NCBI GenBank assembly: GCA_903829325.1
Contig: CAIKPM010000058.1
Location: 1 to 44,894, forward strand
DNA from: an uncultured bacterium
GTDB lineage: Bacteria > Vulcanimicrobiota > Vulcanimicrobiia > Vulcanimicrobiales > Vulcanimicrobiaceae
Length of the DNA stretch: 44,894 nucleotides
Reading direction: 5' to 3'
The notes under the pieces are model-generated. The model saw only the letters and a list, made by a program, of their open reading frames with translations, did not search any database and was not told where the DNA came from. Of this stretch, positions 1 through 7,995 are shown in pieces; position 1 is the first letter of the stretch, and every line of letters starts with the position of its first letter. The position numbers and the translations under genes are program-made.

Positions 1-2
1 GA

Positions 3-77
3 AGCGGCGTCGAGTGGCTTTTGCCGGGACCTCAGGGTCTGGAGTGGGAGAAATCGGTGAGTCGGATTGCACAATGA
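3..77 (+). CDS. possible C-terminal end of a truncated gene
   Basis: The third frame is open from the window edge to a TGA at 75-77 and reads as the last 24 residues of a protein, ending GLEWEKSVSRIAQ. Many codons end in G or C, like the genes further right, and the frame stops before the next gene. Against this, another frame (2 to about 166) is also open and the piece is far too short to place in a family. I do not recognise it. Bases 78-191 hold no gene; the only structure there is a weak five-base inverted repeat (TCTCG/CGAGA) near 85-100. Confidence 0.2.
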   Translation, partial: SGVEWLLPGPQGLEWEKSVSRIAQ

Positions 78-191
78 AAACGTTTCTCGCCCTCCGAGAG
101 ATATCCGTGTGTTGGCCTCACCTTATGTTGACACGGAGGGGTCAGGCAACGTCTCCAATCATCTGATTGTGCGATCCATGCATCAGATGCA

Positions 192-707
192 ATGGCTAAT
201 GGGTTGCTGCGCGCAACTGAAAAAGAATATGCTCGATTAAAAACTGATTGGGCCGGTGAAAGTGGCCCTCACATGCAGCAATTTGTTGCGATGCATAATG
301 CTCGCTTGGCTTTGTTGCGTGAGCGCAATCCAAGCCACACTGCTCGTGCGTCGCAACAACTGAAGGCCCATATTTATGGATGTGATAATGATTCTAATCC
401 CGTGTTATTGGGGATGGCTGATGGTACGAGATGCTCTCTCGCGCAGGGGTTTGTTGGTCAGGATCAGCAGTGTGTCGACCGTTTTACTATTACTGATGGT
501 GGACACTACATTGTCATCGCATACAATAGAGATGCTTGGCGGCGTGTCGATAGTCAGGTTGAAGACCAACCCATAATTCGAGATGGCCAGAATGCGCTTA
601 TCAAACATGATGCGGATCATGCTGCCAGGGCAGCACTGTCCGTATTGCGTCCGTATCAGACCGGATCACTTCTGCAACAATTCCATTTTGCGATTCCGTG
701 TCATTAG
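192..707 (+). CDS. hypothetical protein, 171 aa
   Basis: I do not recognise this protein. It begins MANGLLRATEKEYARL at the only ATG in the frame after an upstream stop at 129-131. It has no signal peptide and no membrane segment. The first third is basic and probably helical; the middle (about residues 65-115) is glycine- and aspartate-rich with short beta-like stretches such as GGHYIVIAYNRD; the C-terminus is again helical. No clear ribosome site precedes the ATG. The gene is visibly more AT-rich than the efflux genes beside it and converges on the TolC gene, the stops being about 10 bases apart. It could be an acquired orphan gene or the remains of a larger protein. That it is coding rests on length and isolation only. 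Confidence 0.5.
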   Translation: MANGLLRATEKEYARLKTDWAGESGPHMQQFVAMHNARLALLRERNPSHTARASQQLKAHIYGCDNDSNPVLLGMADGTRCSLAQGFVGQDQQCVDRFTITDGGHYIVIAYNRDAWRRVDSQVEDQPIIRDGQNALIKHDADHAARAALSVLRPYQTGSLLQQFHFAIPCH

Positions 708-716
708 ATTTCCCTA

Positions 717-1991
717 CTAGAGCTCGCCCACGCTCCTGAGAATCTCGTTTAAGGCAACGTGTGCGTTTGCTTCTGCGGTGATTTCATCGTTTTCAGCTTG
801 CGCTTCGCTAACTGTGGCATCCGATAATTCGAGTGCGGTGCCTACCCCGTTCGCAAATCGCAGGCGCTCGGTGCGTAAATGCTCAGCTGCAAAACGTTTT
901 GCGGCCTGGGCGGTTGCGATATGCTCGATTGCGGCTTGATAAGTATCGAATGCTTGTTCTACTTGTAAAGCAATATCAGCGCGCAATCCGTCAAGCTGCA
1001 ATCCCGCCTCGTCGACTTGCGCTTCGGCTGCCTGCATGTGGCCGCGGGTTAATCCGCCGTCAAAAAGACGCCAGGTGGCCTCGAGCGTCGTTGTTAATGC
1101 GGGTTGGCCGGCGCCAAGGGGAGCGGGGTGCGTACTCTCCTCAGTCGCGCCCACTATTACTGTCGGTAAGCTTGTCGATCGGGCAACCTTCACGGCAAAG
1201 CGAGCCGCGTCGAAAGCACTCTGCGCGCTCTGCAGTTCCGCTCGTTGTCGTAGCGCTTTGTCCTGAAGTTGCACGAGGCTAAAACGCGCATCAGGCGCGG
1301 TCAGTCGATCGCGCGGTACGATGCTCGTTCCCGGCGCTAGGTGTAAGACATGTACCAACGCTGCATTGTCGAGTGCGACTGTCATCCGTGCATCGATCAG
1401 TCGACTGTGAGCATTTGCTTCGGTGAGTTGTTGTTCTAAGAGGTCAGCGTGGGAAGCCGTACCTGCTCTAAACCGTTGGCGGGCAATTTCTTCGTTTTCG
1501 TGAGCGAGGGTCGCAGCTTCAGAAGCCACTACTGCATTCGCAATCGCAGACGTAAAGTTCCAATAAGCGCGGGTGACCTCAGCGAGGCAATTTGCCCGAG
1601 CAGCAAGGGTTTGTCCGAGCGCGGCTGCGTACGTTGCGCTGGCTTGGCCGACTGTCGCGCGAATTGCGCCGCCTTGATAGATTGTGATTTGTGCCGCGCC
1701 CGCTATGGTGTTGCTTGTGGGATTGCCCAAAGCAAGGGTTTGATTCGTGAAACTGCCATTTGTATTTGGCAATGGAAACGAGAAGCGTGGGATTGCGTAC
1801 GCTGACGTCGTTTGCCGGGTATCGCCGATGCTCAAGCTTGGGAAGCTTTGCGCATTTGCCGCGATAAGCGCACCCTGTGTTCGCTTCGCCTCGAGTAACG
1901 CTATGTGGTACGGAATGTTCCGCTCAAGGGCGATATCGAGAGCATTGTTGAGCGAAAGCGACATAATGGCAGCGGCGAAAAAGGCAATCAT
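717..1991 (-). CDS. TolC-family outer-membrane efflux protein
   Basis: This 424-aa protein is an OEP-type outer-membrane channel that would complete a tripartite pump with the RND transporter and adaptor just upstream. It shows the family's opening LNNALDIALERN, long alanine- and glutamine-rich helices (about residues 150-210 and 345-400) and a duplicated two-half layout. Length is normal for the family. Its ATG overlaps the stop of the RND gene by four bases, so translation is coupled. The odd part is the signal peptide: the start is followed by only about 14 hydrophobic residues (MIAFFAAAIMSL) with no Arg or Lys before the mature OEP domain. It is the last gene of the minus-strand TetR-adaptor-RND-TolC operon, and the only outer-membrane channel in the window, so the second RND pump may share it. 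Confidence 0.88.
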   Translation of the reverse strand: MIAFFAAAIMSLSLNNALDIALERNIPYHIALLEAKRTQGALIAANAQSFPSLSIGDTRQTTSAYAIPRFSFPLPNTNGSFTNQTLALGNPTSNTIAGAAQITIYQGGAIRATVGQASATYAAALGQTLAARANCLAEVTRAYWNFTSAIANAVVASEAATLAHENEEIARQRFRAGTASHADLLEQQLTEANAHSRLIDARMTVALDNAALVHVLHLAPGTSIVPRDRLTAPDARFSLVQLQDKALRQRAELQSAQSAFDAARFAVKVARSTSLPTVIVGATEESTHPAPLGAGQPALTTTLEATWRLFDGGLTRGHMQAAEAQVDEAGLQLDGLRADIALQVEQAFDTYQAAIEHIATAQAAKRFAAEHLRTERLRFANGVGTALELSDATVSEAQAENDEITAEANAHVALNEILRSVGEL

Positions 1992-4900
1992 GCTGGTTCG
2001 AGCTCCGTTTCACCGAAGAGTCGGTACAGTGCGGGAATGGCGATTAAGGTCATCAACATTGAAAAAAGTAAACCGTAGATAATCACCCAGCACATTGGAC
2101 GCCAAAGCGTCTGCGCTGAAAATGCTAATGGCAACAGCCCGGCAATCGAAGCTGAAATCGTCAGGAGTATCGGTCGTAAACGCTTGGTGCCAGCGATGAT
2201 CAAGGCATCTTCCATGGCTACGCCGGCTTGGATTTCACGTGAAGCGTACTCGAAAAGCACGATCGTGTGATTGGTGACGATGCCACCAAGACTTGCGATG
2301 CCGAGGAATGCAACGAAACCAAAGTGATTGCCGGTAATGGCGAGTCCAAAGACTGCGCCGATCAACCCGAGTGGTACCGCAGAGAGAATAATCAGTGAAA
2401 GGCGTAGCCTGCGGAATTCCCAAATCAAGAGAATTTGGTTGATCATCAATCCCACAAATAACGCAATGAAGAGGCTGGTGAAGGCTTTGGTCGTTTGCTC
2501 ATCTTCACCGGCATAGCCGATATGGATATCAGAAGGCAAGCGGAGCGTTGGGAGTGCTGCTTTGAAGTGCTCTAATGCGTCTGAGGCCAAGACGCCGGCG
2601 ACGTCTGCTGAGACGACAATTTCTGGCGTGTAGTCGCGATAGGTGAGCGCTGAGACGAGCGTTCCTGGCTCAAACGTCGTAAATTCGCCGAGGGGGATCG
2701 TCTGACCAGTGCTATTGCGCACACCCAGGGCAGGTAACGACGCAGCATTTTTCTGCGCCAACTGAATGACGATCGGGGTTTGCCGATCAGCCTCGCGGAT
2801 ATCAGTGATGCTTCTGCCACCATAGGCTAACGAAAGCGCATCGGCAATCGCGACATCATGAACACCCGCGGCGGCCATCGTCCGCTCGTCGAAGTGCGCG
2901 ATGAAGGCGCTCGACGGGCTTCCTTCAGAATCACGGATATTCACAACGCCTGGTATTGTACGCAGTAAATCCTTGATTTGATTCGCAGAGTTACGGAGAT
3001 GCTCACGGGTTTGAGCCGTAAGGCGCAACTGGAGCGGTGCACCCACGGGTGGTCCTTGCTCGAGTTTCTTGACTGCGATGCGCGCCCCGGCTACCTGGTT
3101 GGAAATATCATCCTGTAATTTGCCGATCAACGCATTTGCGGCATCGACATCGCTGGTTTGAACTAAAATCTGCGCATAGCTCGGTTTGGGCTGTTCGGAG
3201 AGAACGTTATAATAGAAACGCGGTGCGCCGCGGCCGATAAAAGCGCCCCAGGTTGTAATGCCAGGCTCATGTTTGAGCAGTGATTCAATATGTGCGACAA
3301 TCCGCTCGGTCTGTCGGATTTCAGTTCCCTCAGGAGCATTGACCTCGATGAAAAATTGATTTCGATCAGCCGCTGGAAAAAACTGAACGCCTAAACGCGG
3401 AGCCCAGGCGATGGCCATCACAATCCCGATCATTGCGAGCGCCACGGTTGCTCGTGCATGATGTAAGGCGAAACGCGCTACGGGTGCGTAGACGCCGCGC
3501 ATGCGATTGAGTGCAGCATCAAAAAAACGTGGAACGTATGAGAAGATGCTCTGTCCTGATGCAAGGGTGGATGAGATAGCGAAACGTTCAGCGATGATAG
3601 GGGTGATAAAGTATGCCACTACGAGTGAAAGAAACAGTGAGATTGAGGTTACGACGCCGAGTGCGCGTACAAAGTCGCCGATGCTGCCGCTCATCAAACA
3701 GAAGGGCAGAAACGAGCTCATGGCCACGAGCGTTGAGGTTAAGAGCGGAAACCAAAGTTCTCCGATCCCGAGCCAGGATGCTTCATAGCGCGATTTTCCT
3801 GCCCGCAGATGATGCTCGATATTATCGATCGAGACAATGCCGGCATCCACGATGATACCAAGGCTAATAATTAAAGCAAGAATCGAGATTTGATTGATGT
3901 CTACACCGAAGAACGGCATCGCACCAAACGTGAGGACAATCGATATCACCACCGTGAGGCCAACGAGAATGCCATTGCGGACACCCATAAACAGCGCGAC
4001 CAAGATCGTTACCACGATGACGGCAAACACTAAATTCTGCACGAAATCGGCCATGCGCTCGTGCACTGTTTGCGGTTGGTTCGCGAGGAGACGGTAATAC
4101 ACGCCGGCTGGCCAATTGAGCGTCGCTTTCGCAAGATAGCGCGCAACGCTCGGACCCAAATCGCTAACCGACGATTGCTCTTTCATACGAATGGCCAGGG
4201 CAATTCCCGATTCGCCGTCGACATGCACGATCTCAGGTAGCGGATCGGGGTAGGCTGCGCGCACGTGGGCGATGTCAGCAATGCGCACGCTGCGTCCATT
4301 CGCTCCGCGCACGAGAGTGTTCGCAATATCTGCAAGGCCGTGTACGTTTGCGTCAGCATCCACGTCAATGAGCCGACCACTCAAAGGTAAGGTCCCGTTT
4401 GGTACGATTGCATTGCGGGCTTGCAACGCATCGATCATATCATTTGCTGAAATACCGTATTGTGATAGCGCGTGTAAATCGGTATCGATTGTTATTTGCT
4501 GGCGTTGTTCGCCGACTAAGCTTACTTTTGCGACATCCGGGAGACCCGCGAGCCCGTCTGCCAGATGCTTCGCAACGTCACGAATCTCGCGCGCCGAATA
4601 GCCTTTTGCATGAATGCCGATGATCATTGGATAGGTTGACCAGACATCGTCTATCAATTCAGGATGCAGGCCGTTCGGCAAATCACCCGCAAGGTCGCTG
4701 AGGTGATTGCGAATATCGCGTAAGATGGGATCGGCATTTGTTGCGGAGTCTGAAAAAATGACTTCGACAACGGAAATTCCTGAGCGTGATGTGCCCTCAA
4801 CATGGTCAACGCCGGCAACACCATGCACGTCGTCGACAATCTTTTTGGTCACCAATTGCTCGATGGTTTCAACCTTCGCCCCTGGCCAAAGGGTAACGAT

Positions 4901-5041
4901 TTCGGTTTGCCTTTGCGTCGTGAGCGGATCTTCGCGGCGCTGCATGGTGAGGCCAGAGGTGATTGACCACACCAGCGCGAGGATGAAAATCGCAATCACA
5001 AGTGACCTGCGTGCAAGCGCAAAGCGCGGCAGATTCTTCAC
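1988..5041 (-). CDS. RND-family efflux transporter, non-canonical relay
   Basis: This 1017-aa inner-membrane antiporter has the full AcrB-like layout: TM1 near residues 12-31, a large periplasmic porter loop, TM2-6, a second loop and TM8-12. The TM4 motif reads GIIVDAGIVSIDNIE, so only the first of the two relay aspartates of AcrB (D407/D408) is present. TM10 reads GIVTNHTIVLFEYA, with Thr where AcrB has the relay Lys940. Such VDA/VDN and non-Lys versions are known in HME and TriC-like RND branches, so this is probably a distinct subfamily, not a dead pump. Both gene ends overlap neighbours by four bases (ATGA), joining adaptor, pump and TolC in one coupled unit. The substrate cannot be read from sequence; the TetR neighbour suggests a drug or toxic compound. 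Confidence 0.93.
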   Translation of the reverse strand: MKNLPRFALARRSLVIAIFILALVWSITSGLTMQRREDPLTTQRQTEIVTLWPGAKVETIEQLVTKKIVDDVHGVAGVDHVEGTSRSGISVVEVIFSDSATNADPILRDIRNHLSDLAGDLPNGLHPELIDDVWSTYPMIIGIHAKGYSAREIRDVAKHLADGLAGLPDVAKVSLVGEQRQQITIDTDLHALSQYGISANDMIDALQARNAIVPNGTLPLSGRLIDVDADANVHGLADIANTLVRGANGRSVRIADIAHVRAAYPDPLPEIVHVDGESGIALAIRMKEQSSVSDLGPSVARYLAKATLNWPAGVYYRLLANQPQTVHERMADFVQNLVFAVIVVTILVALFMGVRNGILVGLTVVISIVLTFGAMPFFGVDINQISILALIISLGIIVDAGIVSIDNIEHHLRAGKSRYEASWLGIGELWFPLLTSTLVAMSSFLPFCLMSGSIGDFVRALGVVTSISLFLSLVVAYFITPIIAERFAISSTLASGQSIFSYVPRFFDAALNRMRGVYAPVARFALHHARATVALAMIGIVMAIAWAPRLGVQFFPAADRNQFFIEVNAPEGTEIRQTERIVAHIESLLKHEPGITTWGAFIGRGAPRFYYNVLSEQPKPSYAQILVQTSDVDAANALIGKLQDDISNQVAGARIAVKKLEQGPPVGAPLQLRLTAQTREHLRNSANQIKDLLRTIPGVVNIRDSEGSPSSAFIAHFDERTMAAAGVHDVAIADALSLAYGGRSITDIREADRQTPIVIQLAQKNAASLPALGVRNSTGQTIPLGEFTTFEPGTLVSALTYRDYTPEIVVSADVAGVLASDALEHFKAALPTLRLPSDIHIGYAGEDEQTTKAFTSLFIALFVGLMINQILLIWEFRRLRLSLIILSAVPLGLIGAVFGLAITGNHFGFVAFLGIASLGGIVTNHTIVLFEYASREIQAGVAMEDALIIAGTKRLRPILLTISASIAGLLPLAFSAQTLWRPMCWVIIYGLLFSMLMTLIAIPALYRLFGETELEPA

Positions 5042-6335
5042 TCCGCGCCATCCTTTGCTACGACACGTACCAGCTGACCGGGCATTGCCTCAAATTGGCC
5101 GGCAACCACGATCTGCGTACCGACCTGAATTCCACTCACGTCGGCGGCATCGTCTTCGTTATCGATAAGTCGCACCGCGCGATGTACAATGCGGTGGCTG
5201 GCGGGCTCGTATATGGCGACCTTGTAGTTGGGCGCTGTGCCCAATAAGGCGCCGAAAGGAATGCGAGCAACAGACGCATCCGTATTCTGCTTTCGACGAA
5301 ACGTGATCTCACCAACGGCGCCGAAATCGCTCGCCAGCGTTGCAGTTGTTGATAAGCGAATTTCTCGCGTATGCGTGTCGTGATCGGCTTGCGGCTCGAT
5401 GCGAATCACGACCGCATCAGTCGTCAACCCATTGACCGCGAAGCGTGCGTGTTGCCCAACAACGAGAGCTCGACCAAGGCGTTCGGGGATGTTGACTGCA
5501 ATTTCCGGCGATTCGGTGGCTAATAATACAAACGTCGGTGCAGCGGGATTCACCGTTGCACCGAGCTCGCCGTCGCGTTTTTCGACGATTGCGTCAACCG
5601 GCGATGTCATGACGGTTTTATCAAGCATGCGTCTGGCAAATTCCACTTGCGCATCGGCTGCTTGCATCTGGGCATCGACCGCTTGCCGATCTTCTGTTCG
5701 CGGCCCGTCTACTGTTAATCGTAATTGCGCTTGTGCTGCGTGCAAAGCGGCTTGCGCGTCGCGCTGGCTGTTACGCGCTGCGTCAAATTGTTGCGCCGAA
5801 ATTGCGCCGCCATCAAAGAGTTCGATTGCTCGCTGCAAATTGGCAGTTGCGAATTGTGCTGCTGACTGTGCGCTGGCTACCGTGCTTTCCGCCTGATGCA
5901 CTTCGTCTGGACGAGACCCGTTATGGGTTTTCCTGGCACTCGCTTTTGCCGCGGCAGCTTGGGCTCGGGCTAGGTCGAGTTGCGCTTGGCGCGTGCTCGG
6001 ATCGATTGTGGCCAAGATTTGTCCGGCATGCACGTGATCGCCGACTTGTGCGTGCAGCGTTGCGATACGCCCCTCGACCTCGAAACTGAGTTTATATGTG
6101 TGCGCCGCTTCAACCGTAGCAGGGCCTTGGTACAGTATGTTGCTTTGTGGGGCGAGAGCCGGGGCAATCGCAACCGCAACAACAGAGGCTCCACCTTGCA
6201 AATGCGGTTTCGACGCACTGCATCCCGTAAGCAACGCGCAGCCTATGATGAAATTTGAAGCGCGCCGAGCTAGCAGATAATGACGATCATTCTGTTTGTG
6301 AACTTTGTTCAGTTGGCGGCCAAAAAAAAGGCCAT
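5038..6335 (-). CDS. HlyD/AcrA-type lipoprotein adaptor, start out of frame
   Basis: This is the periplasmic adaptor of the RND pump: a lipobox (ALLTGC), a lipoyl/barrel-sandwich half (VGDHVHAGQILATIDPSTRQ), a long alanine/glutamine coiled-coil hairpin, the second lipoyl half (MTSPVDAIVEKRDGELG) and beta-barrel domains. The open frame runs back into TetR without a usable start; the only Met codons lie inside TetR. An ATG at 6335-6333 overlaps the TetR stop (TAATG), which is ideal for coupling, but it is separated from the adaptor frame by a run of eight T. Read directly it gives MAFFLAAN and stops. One extra U, or a -1 slip, gives a 432-aa lipoprotein with the lipid cysteine at residue 39. 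Programmed slippage, phase variation and a sequencing indel are all possible. Confidence 0.85.
6322..6329 (-). other. homopolymer (8 T) slippage tract at the adaptor start
   Basis: On the minus strand the sequence reads TAATGGCC, eight T, then GGCCGCC. The TAA is the TetR stop and the ATG is the only good start for the adaptor. Codons ATG GCC TTT TTT TTG then run to a stop at the ninth codon. A -1 slip on the U run, or one added U during transcription, restores the adaptor frame. The run is flanked by GGCC on both sides, giving a small hairpin with the T run as loop. Confidence 0.6.
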
Positions 6336-6958
6336 TAGGCGGCAAAGGCACGGTGCACTCCTTCGATGGCGAGACGTACGCTGGTGTCAAAATCGGTGAG
6401 CATTTTTTGATCGCATGTTGCTCGTAGCGCAACCAGGCCATGGAGCCAGCCCCATATCGTTTCGGCCACGACGGTTGCTGGTAATTGGCGGAAATCACCG
6501 CGTGCGATTAATTCTGCGACGGTTTGTTCTAAAATCCCGAAGGCTCCCACTCCATCGCCGTCTGGACCCTTTTCGCAACCAGGTCGCATATCGGCGAGCG
6601 CACGCGAGATATCGGGAGGCTGGAGAAAGATGGTCCGGTACGTTGCCGGCCGTTCAACGCCAAAACGCGCGTAGGCATACCCAATGGCTGCGAGTCGTTC
6701 ACGAGGGTCTGCGATTTGAGCTGCTGGTTTGAGATAATTGACGAGCTCGAGAAAACCATCGCGTACCAATTCACGCACGAGATCATCGCGACTGGGAAAG
6801 TGTAAATAGATGGTTCCCGGGGCATATTCGACTGCCTCGGCAATTTTACGCATCGTCAACCCCTCAAGTCCATGTTCCTGAACAATCGTGCGGGCGGCAT
6901 CAAGAAGCTGCGCCCGCAAGTCCGCCTTCTGCCGCTCGCGTCGCTCAACACTACCCAT
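6335..6958 (-). CDS. TetR/AcrR-family repressor
   Basis: This 207-aa DNA-binding protein has a TetR N-terminal domain: a helix from ADLRAQLLDAARTIVQEHG, then the helix-turn-helix MRKIAEAVEYAPGTIYLHF (about residues 36-54). The C-terminal ligand and dimer domain (residues 70-200) is of the variable drug-sensing sort and cannot be assigned to a ligand. It is the first gene of the efflux operon on the minus strand, and its stop overlaps the presumed adaptor start (TAATG). A palindrome TGAAC-ATC-GTTCA lies just before its start, so it probably represses itself and the three efflux genes together, relieved by a pump substrate. The start MGSVERRERQ is the first ATG after that operator. Confidence 0.92.
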   Translation of the reverse strand: MGSVERRERQKADLRAQLLDAARTIVQEHGLEGLTMRKIAEAVEYAPGTIYLHFPSRDDLVRELVRDGFLELVNYLKPAAQIADPRERLAAIGYAYARFGVERPATYRTIFLQPPDISRALADMRPGCEKGPDGDGVGAFGILEQTVAELIARGDFRQLPATVVAETIWGWLHGLVALRATCDQKMLTDFDTSVRLAIEGVHRAFAA

Positions 6959-6973
6959 TACGTACCCATCTCA

Positions 6974-7007
6974 GTGAACATCGTTCATTTAGTAGTGTAT
7001 CGTTCAC
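6974..7007. promoter_or_regulatory. TetR operator and promoter of the efflux operon
   Basis: The 139 bases between TetR and CheR contain TGAAC (6975-6979), spacer ATC, GTTCA (6983-6987), a typical short TetR-type inverted repeat. A second half-site, GTTCAC at 7002-7007, pairs with GTGAAC at 6974-6979 as a wider palindrome. On the minus strand this appears as two direct copies of TGAACGAT separated by 11 bases. TACACT on that strand between the copies could be a -10 box. Binding here would block transcription of TetR and the pump genes. Confidence 0.6.
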
Positions 7008-7077
7008 ATGGAGCCGTGTCAAGCTGACTAGGCTGGCTGCGCGCGAGGAAGAGCTGGGTCTGGTCGACAGGGAGCCC

Positions 7078-7102
7078 CTAGGCTAGGCTAGGCCAGGCTA
7101 GG
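7078..7102. repeat. CTAGG pentamer tandem repeat
   Basis: Five tandem CTAGG-type units occupy 7078-7102; the fourth is a CCAGG variant. The stop codon of the CheR gene (7098-7100) lies inside the last unit. The same CTAGG/CCTAG core recurs in the hairpins at 17410-17447 and 42848-42873, so it seems to be a favoured 3'-end sequence in this genome. Such pentamers can change copy number by slippage; here that would alter only the extreme C-terminus and trailer of CheR. Confidence 0.7.
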
Positions 7103-7922
7103 CTTTCAGTCGGAACAACCCGTGATGCCCGTCGAGGGGCTCGAAAGTGTCGCAGAGGCCAATGACCGTTTCGGCGCTTCCTAAGATTAATAAGCCTTCA
7201 CGCCCTAAAAGTGAGCCCAGGCGTTTGAGGATTTCGATTTTTTTATCGCGGTTAAAATAAATCAACACGTTGCGGCAAAAAATAATATCGAAGGGACCAC
7301 GTACCGTTGGTGGAGCCAATAAATTGTATGTATGGAAATGCATCATCCGACGCAGGCTCGGATCGATCAAATAGCCACCCTCGGTTTTGTGGAACCAGCG
7401 GTGCAATTGTTCGGGCTTGAGTCCGCGGCCTATCTCAAAATCAGTGTAGAATCCGCTTTGGGCTTGTTCAACGGCTTTTGCCACCATGTCGGTCGCGATA
7501 ATTTCAATATGCCAACCCTGGAGTTTGTCGATGTGCTCTTGCAGAGTCATCGCAATCGAATATGGTTCCTGGCCAGTCGAACACGCCGCGCTCCAGATAC
7601 GCAGCGATTTCGAAATAGACTTATGCTCGATGATTTTTGGGAGAATAACATTCGCGAGCTGCGTGAATGGCAGCGTGTCGCGAAAAAAAGAAGATTCGTG
7701 CGTAGCCAGCGCTTCGACACACTCGGTGACGAGCGACTCGACGGGGCCAGTCTGCAGTTTGCTTAGCAGCGCATCGACACTGGCGAAGCCATGGTGCTCG
7801 GCAATATGCGACAAGCGCGTATCGACCAAGTAGTGCTTGTCTTCGTCGAGCACGAGACCGGATCGCTCGAGCAAGAGGTGACAGAAGTGAGCGAAATTTG
7901 ACTGCATGGTGCCAGGGTGCAT
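7098..7922 (-). CDS. cheR: CheR-type chemoreceptor glutamate methyltransferase
   Basis: This 274-aa cytosolic enzyme should transfer methyl groups from S-adenosylmethionine to glutamates of chemoreceptors. The N-terminal helical CheR domain covers about residues 5-70. The Rossmann domain shows IWSAACSTGQEPYSIAM (SAM-binding loop, near residue 108), ATDMVAKAVEQA and the family signature FDIIFCRNVLIYFNRDKK (near residue 212). There are no TPR repeats. Length matches stand-alone CheR. The start MHPGTMQSNF follows TGAGGAT, a weak ribosome site; the Met at residue 6 is an alternative. No other chemotaxis gene is nearby, but flagellar genes occur 28 kb away. It lies 73 bases after mnmA and may be co-transcribed with it. 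Confidence 0.93.
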   Translation of the reverse strand: MHPGTMQSNFAHFCHLLLERSGLVLDEDKHYLVDTRLSHIAEHHGFASVDALLSKLQTGPVESLVTECVEALATHESSFFRDTLPFTQLANVILPKIIEHKSISKSLRIWSAACSTGQEPYSIAMTLQEHIDKLQGWHIEIIATDMVAKAVEQAQSGFYTDFEIGRGLKPEQLHRWFHKTEGGYLIDPSLRRMMHFHTYNLLAPPTVRGPFDIIFCRNVLIYFNRDKKIEILKRLGSLLGREGLLILGSAETVIGLCDTFEPLDGHHGLFRLKA

Positions 7923-7995
7923 GTAATCCTCAGTCCGGCGGAGCTTCTGTTAGTCATCGGCGCACGGCAACTGTTTCCTTAGCGGACCGGCTCGT

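Noticed and set aside
128-160. TTGACA at 128-133 as a -35 box for the 192 gene
   Set aside because: No acceptable -10 hexamer lies 16 to 18 bases downstream.
6335-6498. Longer adaptor reading frame starting inside TetR (MISANYQQP)
   Set aside because: It overlaps 164 bases of a convincing TetR gene and the extra residues match no adaptor feature; the TAATG start with the T run is better.
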